A stretch of DNA of 62,781 nucleotides, from positions 1 to 62,781 of the forward strand of contig JAJDVB010000079.1 of assembly GCA_022826345.1 (NCBI GenBank). Reading direction: 5' to 3'. Both the position numbers and the translations under genes were made by a program. Positions within the stretch are counted from its first letter, which is position 1. Each line of letters begins with the position of its first letter. Positions 62,662-62,781 of the stretch are shown here, piece by piece. The notes beneath the pieces are model-generated. The model was given only the letters and a program-made list of their open reading frames with translations, was not told where the DNA came from and searched no databases. Source of the stretch: Alphaproteobacteria bacterium (lineage in GTDB: Bacteria > Pseudomonadota > Alphaproteobacteria > UBA828).

Positions 62662-62781
62662 ATTGACTCATTATCTCAATATGTTGTGGTGATGGACGGG
62701 ACAACCTCCATAGACTGTGGTGATCGAGTCTCACCGTCGGAGGATGATGATGAGTGCGGCAACGCCGATAATCTGGCCGGA
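62662..62781 (+). mobile_element. probable left end of an inserted element
   Basis: Beginning right where the isochorismatase homology stops, 120 bases of AT-richer sequence contain a repeated TGTGGTGAT and lead to a strong GGAGG followed by ATG codons. The pattern fits the end of an insertion sequence, but no terminal inverted repeat or transposase can be confirmed within the window. Confidence 0.4.
62750..62781 (+). CDS. start of an unidentified gene running off the window
   Basis: The ATG at 62750 is six bases after GGAGG (62739-62743 region). Ten codons, MSAATPIIWP, are visible before the end. Two further ATGs directly precede it. If the flanking DNA is an insertion sequence this could be its transposase. 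Too short to classify. Confidence 0.35.
   Translation, partial: MSAATPIIWP

Overview
The window is GC-rich, densely packed bacterial chromosome. It is most likely from an alphaproteobacterium, probably of the Rhodospirillales type. The evidence is the regulatory-PTS / ahcY / tsaE-amgK-murU / addBA gene order, a linked mrcA-prfB pair, and many orphan periplasmic binding proteins alongside TRAP and Aap-type transport genes. No rRNA, tRNA or CRISPR array was recognised.

Layout. (1) 1-12.6 kb, + strand, core genes: EIIA-HPr-EI of a phosphotransferase system with no sugar permease, S-adenosylhomocysteinase, TsaE, the AmgK/MurU cell-wall recycling pair, and the AddB-AddA helicase-nuclease. (2) 12.6-17.5 kb, mixed: an SMP-30 lactonase, a PIN toxin with an unusual DUF7662-type antitoxin next to a 25-bp perfect inverted repeat, an MFS carrier, a luciferase-like monooxygenase and a small coiled-coil protein. 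(3) 17.8-21.4 kb, - strand: prfB, which needs a programmed +1 frameshift, and penicillin-binding protein 1A. (4) 21.5-32.1 kb, - strand: a signalling island with two paralogous Leu/Ile/Val-type binding proteins, a histidine kinase with a large TorS-like periplasmic region, a HAMP receptor with no output domain, an MFS protein, a response regulator fused to a SpoIIE/PP2C phosphatase, a GOLPH3/VPS74-like protein, the remnant of a second SpoIIE phosphatase, and an Aap-type binding protein. No ABC permease or ATPase accompanies any of the binding proteins. (5) 32.5-40.4 kb: cytochrome P450, another orphan binding protein, YciI, an NCS2 permease fused to an RsbW-like domain, and a DctPQM TRAP operon. 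(6) 40.4-46 kb: an IS66 remnant, two PIN toxin-antitoxin pairs flanking a glutathione transferase, pcm, a PlsB-like acyltransferase and a DUF1330 protein. (7) 46-50 kb: a TMADH-like flavoenzyme and a LarA-like protein with a small DUF1858-like partner. (8) 50-60.4 kb: a polysaccharide locus with a methyltransferase, an ABC-2 exporter, a large double glycosyltransferase, dTDP-rhamnose synthesis (rfbCBDA) and a GT2 transferase. (9) 60.4-62.8 kb: a protein carrying both halohydrin dehalogenase signatures, a Rieske oxygenase, and an isochorismatase fragment cut off at the edge of probable inserted DNA.

The best candidate for an undescribed system is the 21.5-32 kb island. Its layout suggests periplasmic ligand sensing by binding proteins through a kinase and an output-less receptor to a phosphatase response regulator, with a bacterial GOLPH3-like protein alongside. 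The other strong leads are the putative halohydrin dehalogenase, the permease/anti-sigma-kinase-like fusion, and the three toxin-antitoxin loci whose toxin and antitoxin families are shuffled. All functions are inferred from sequence by reading; no database search was run.
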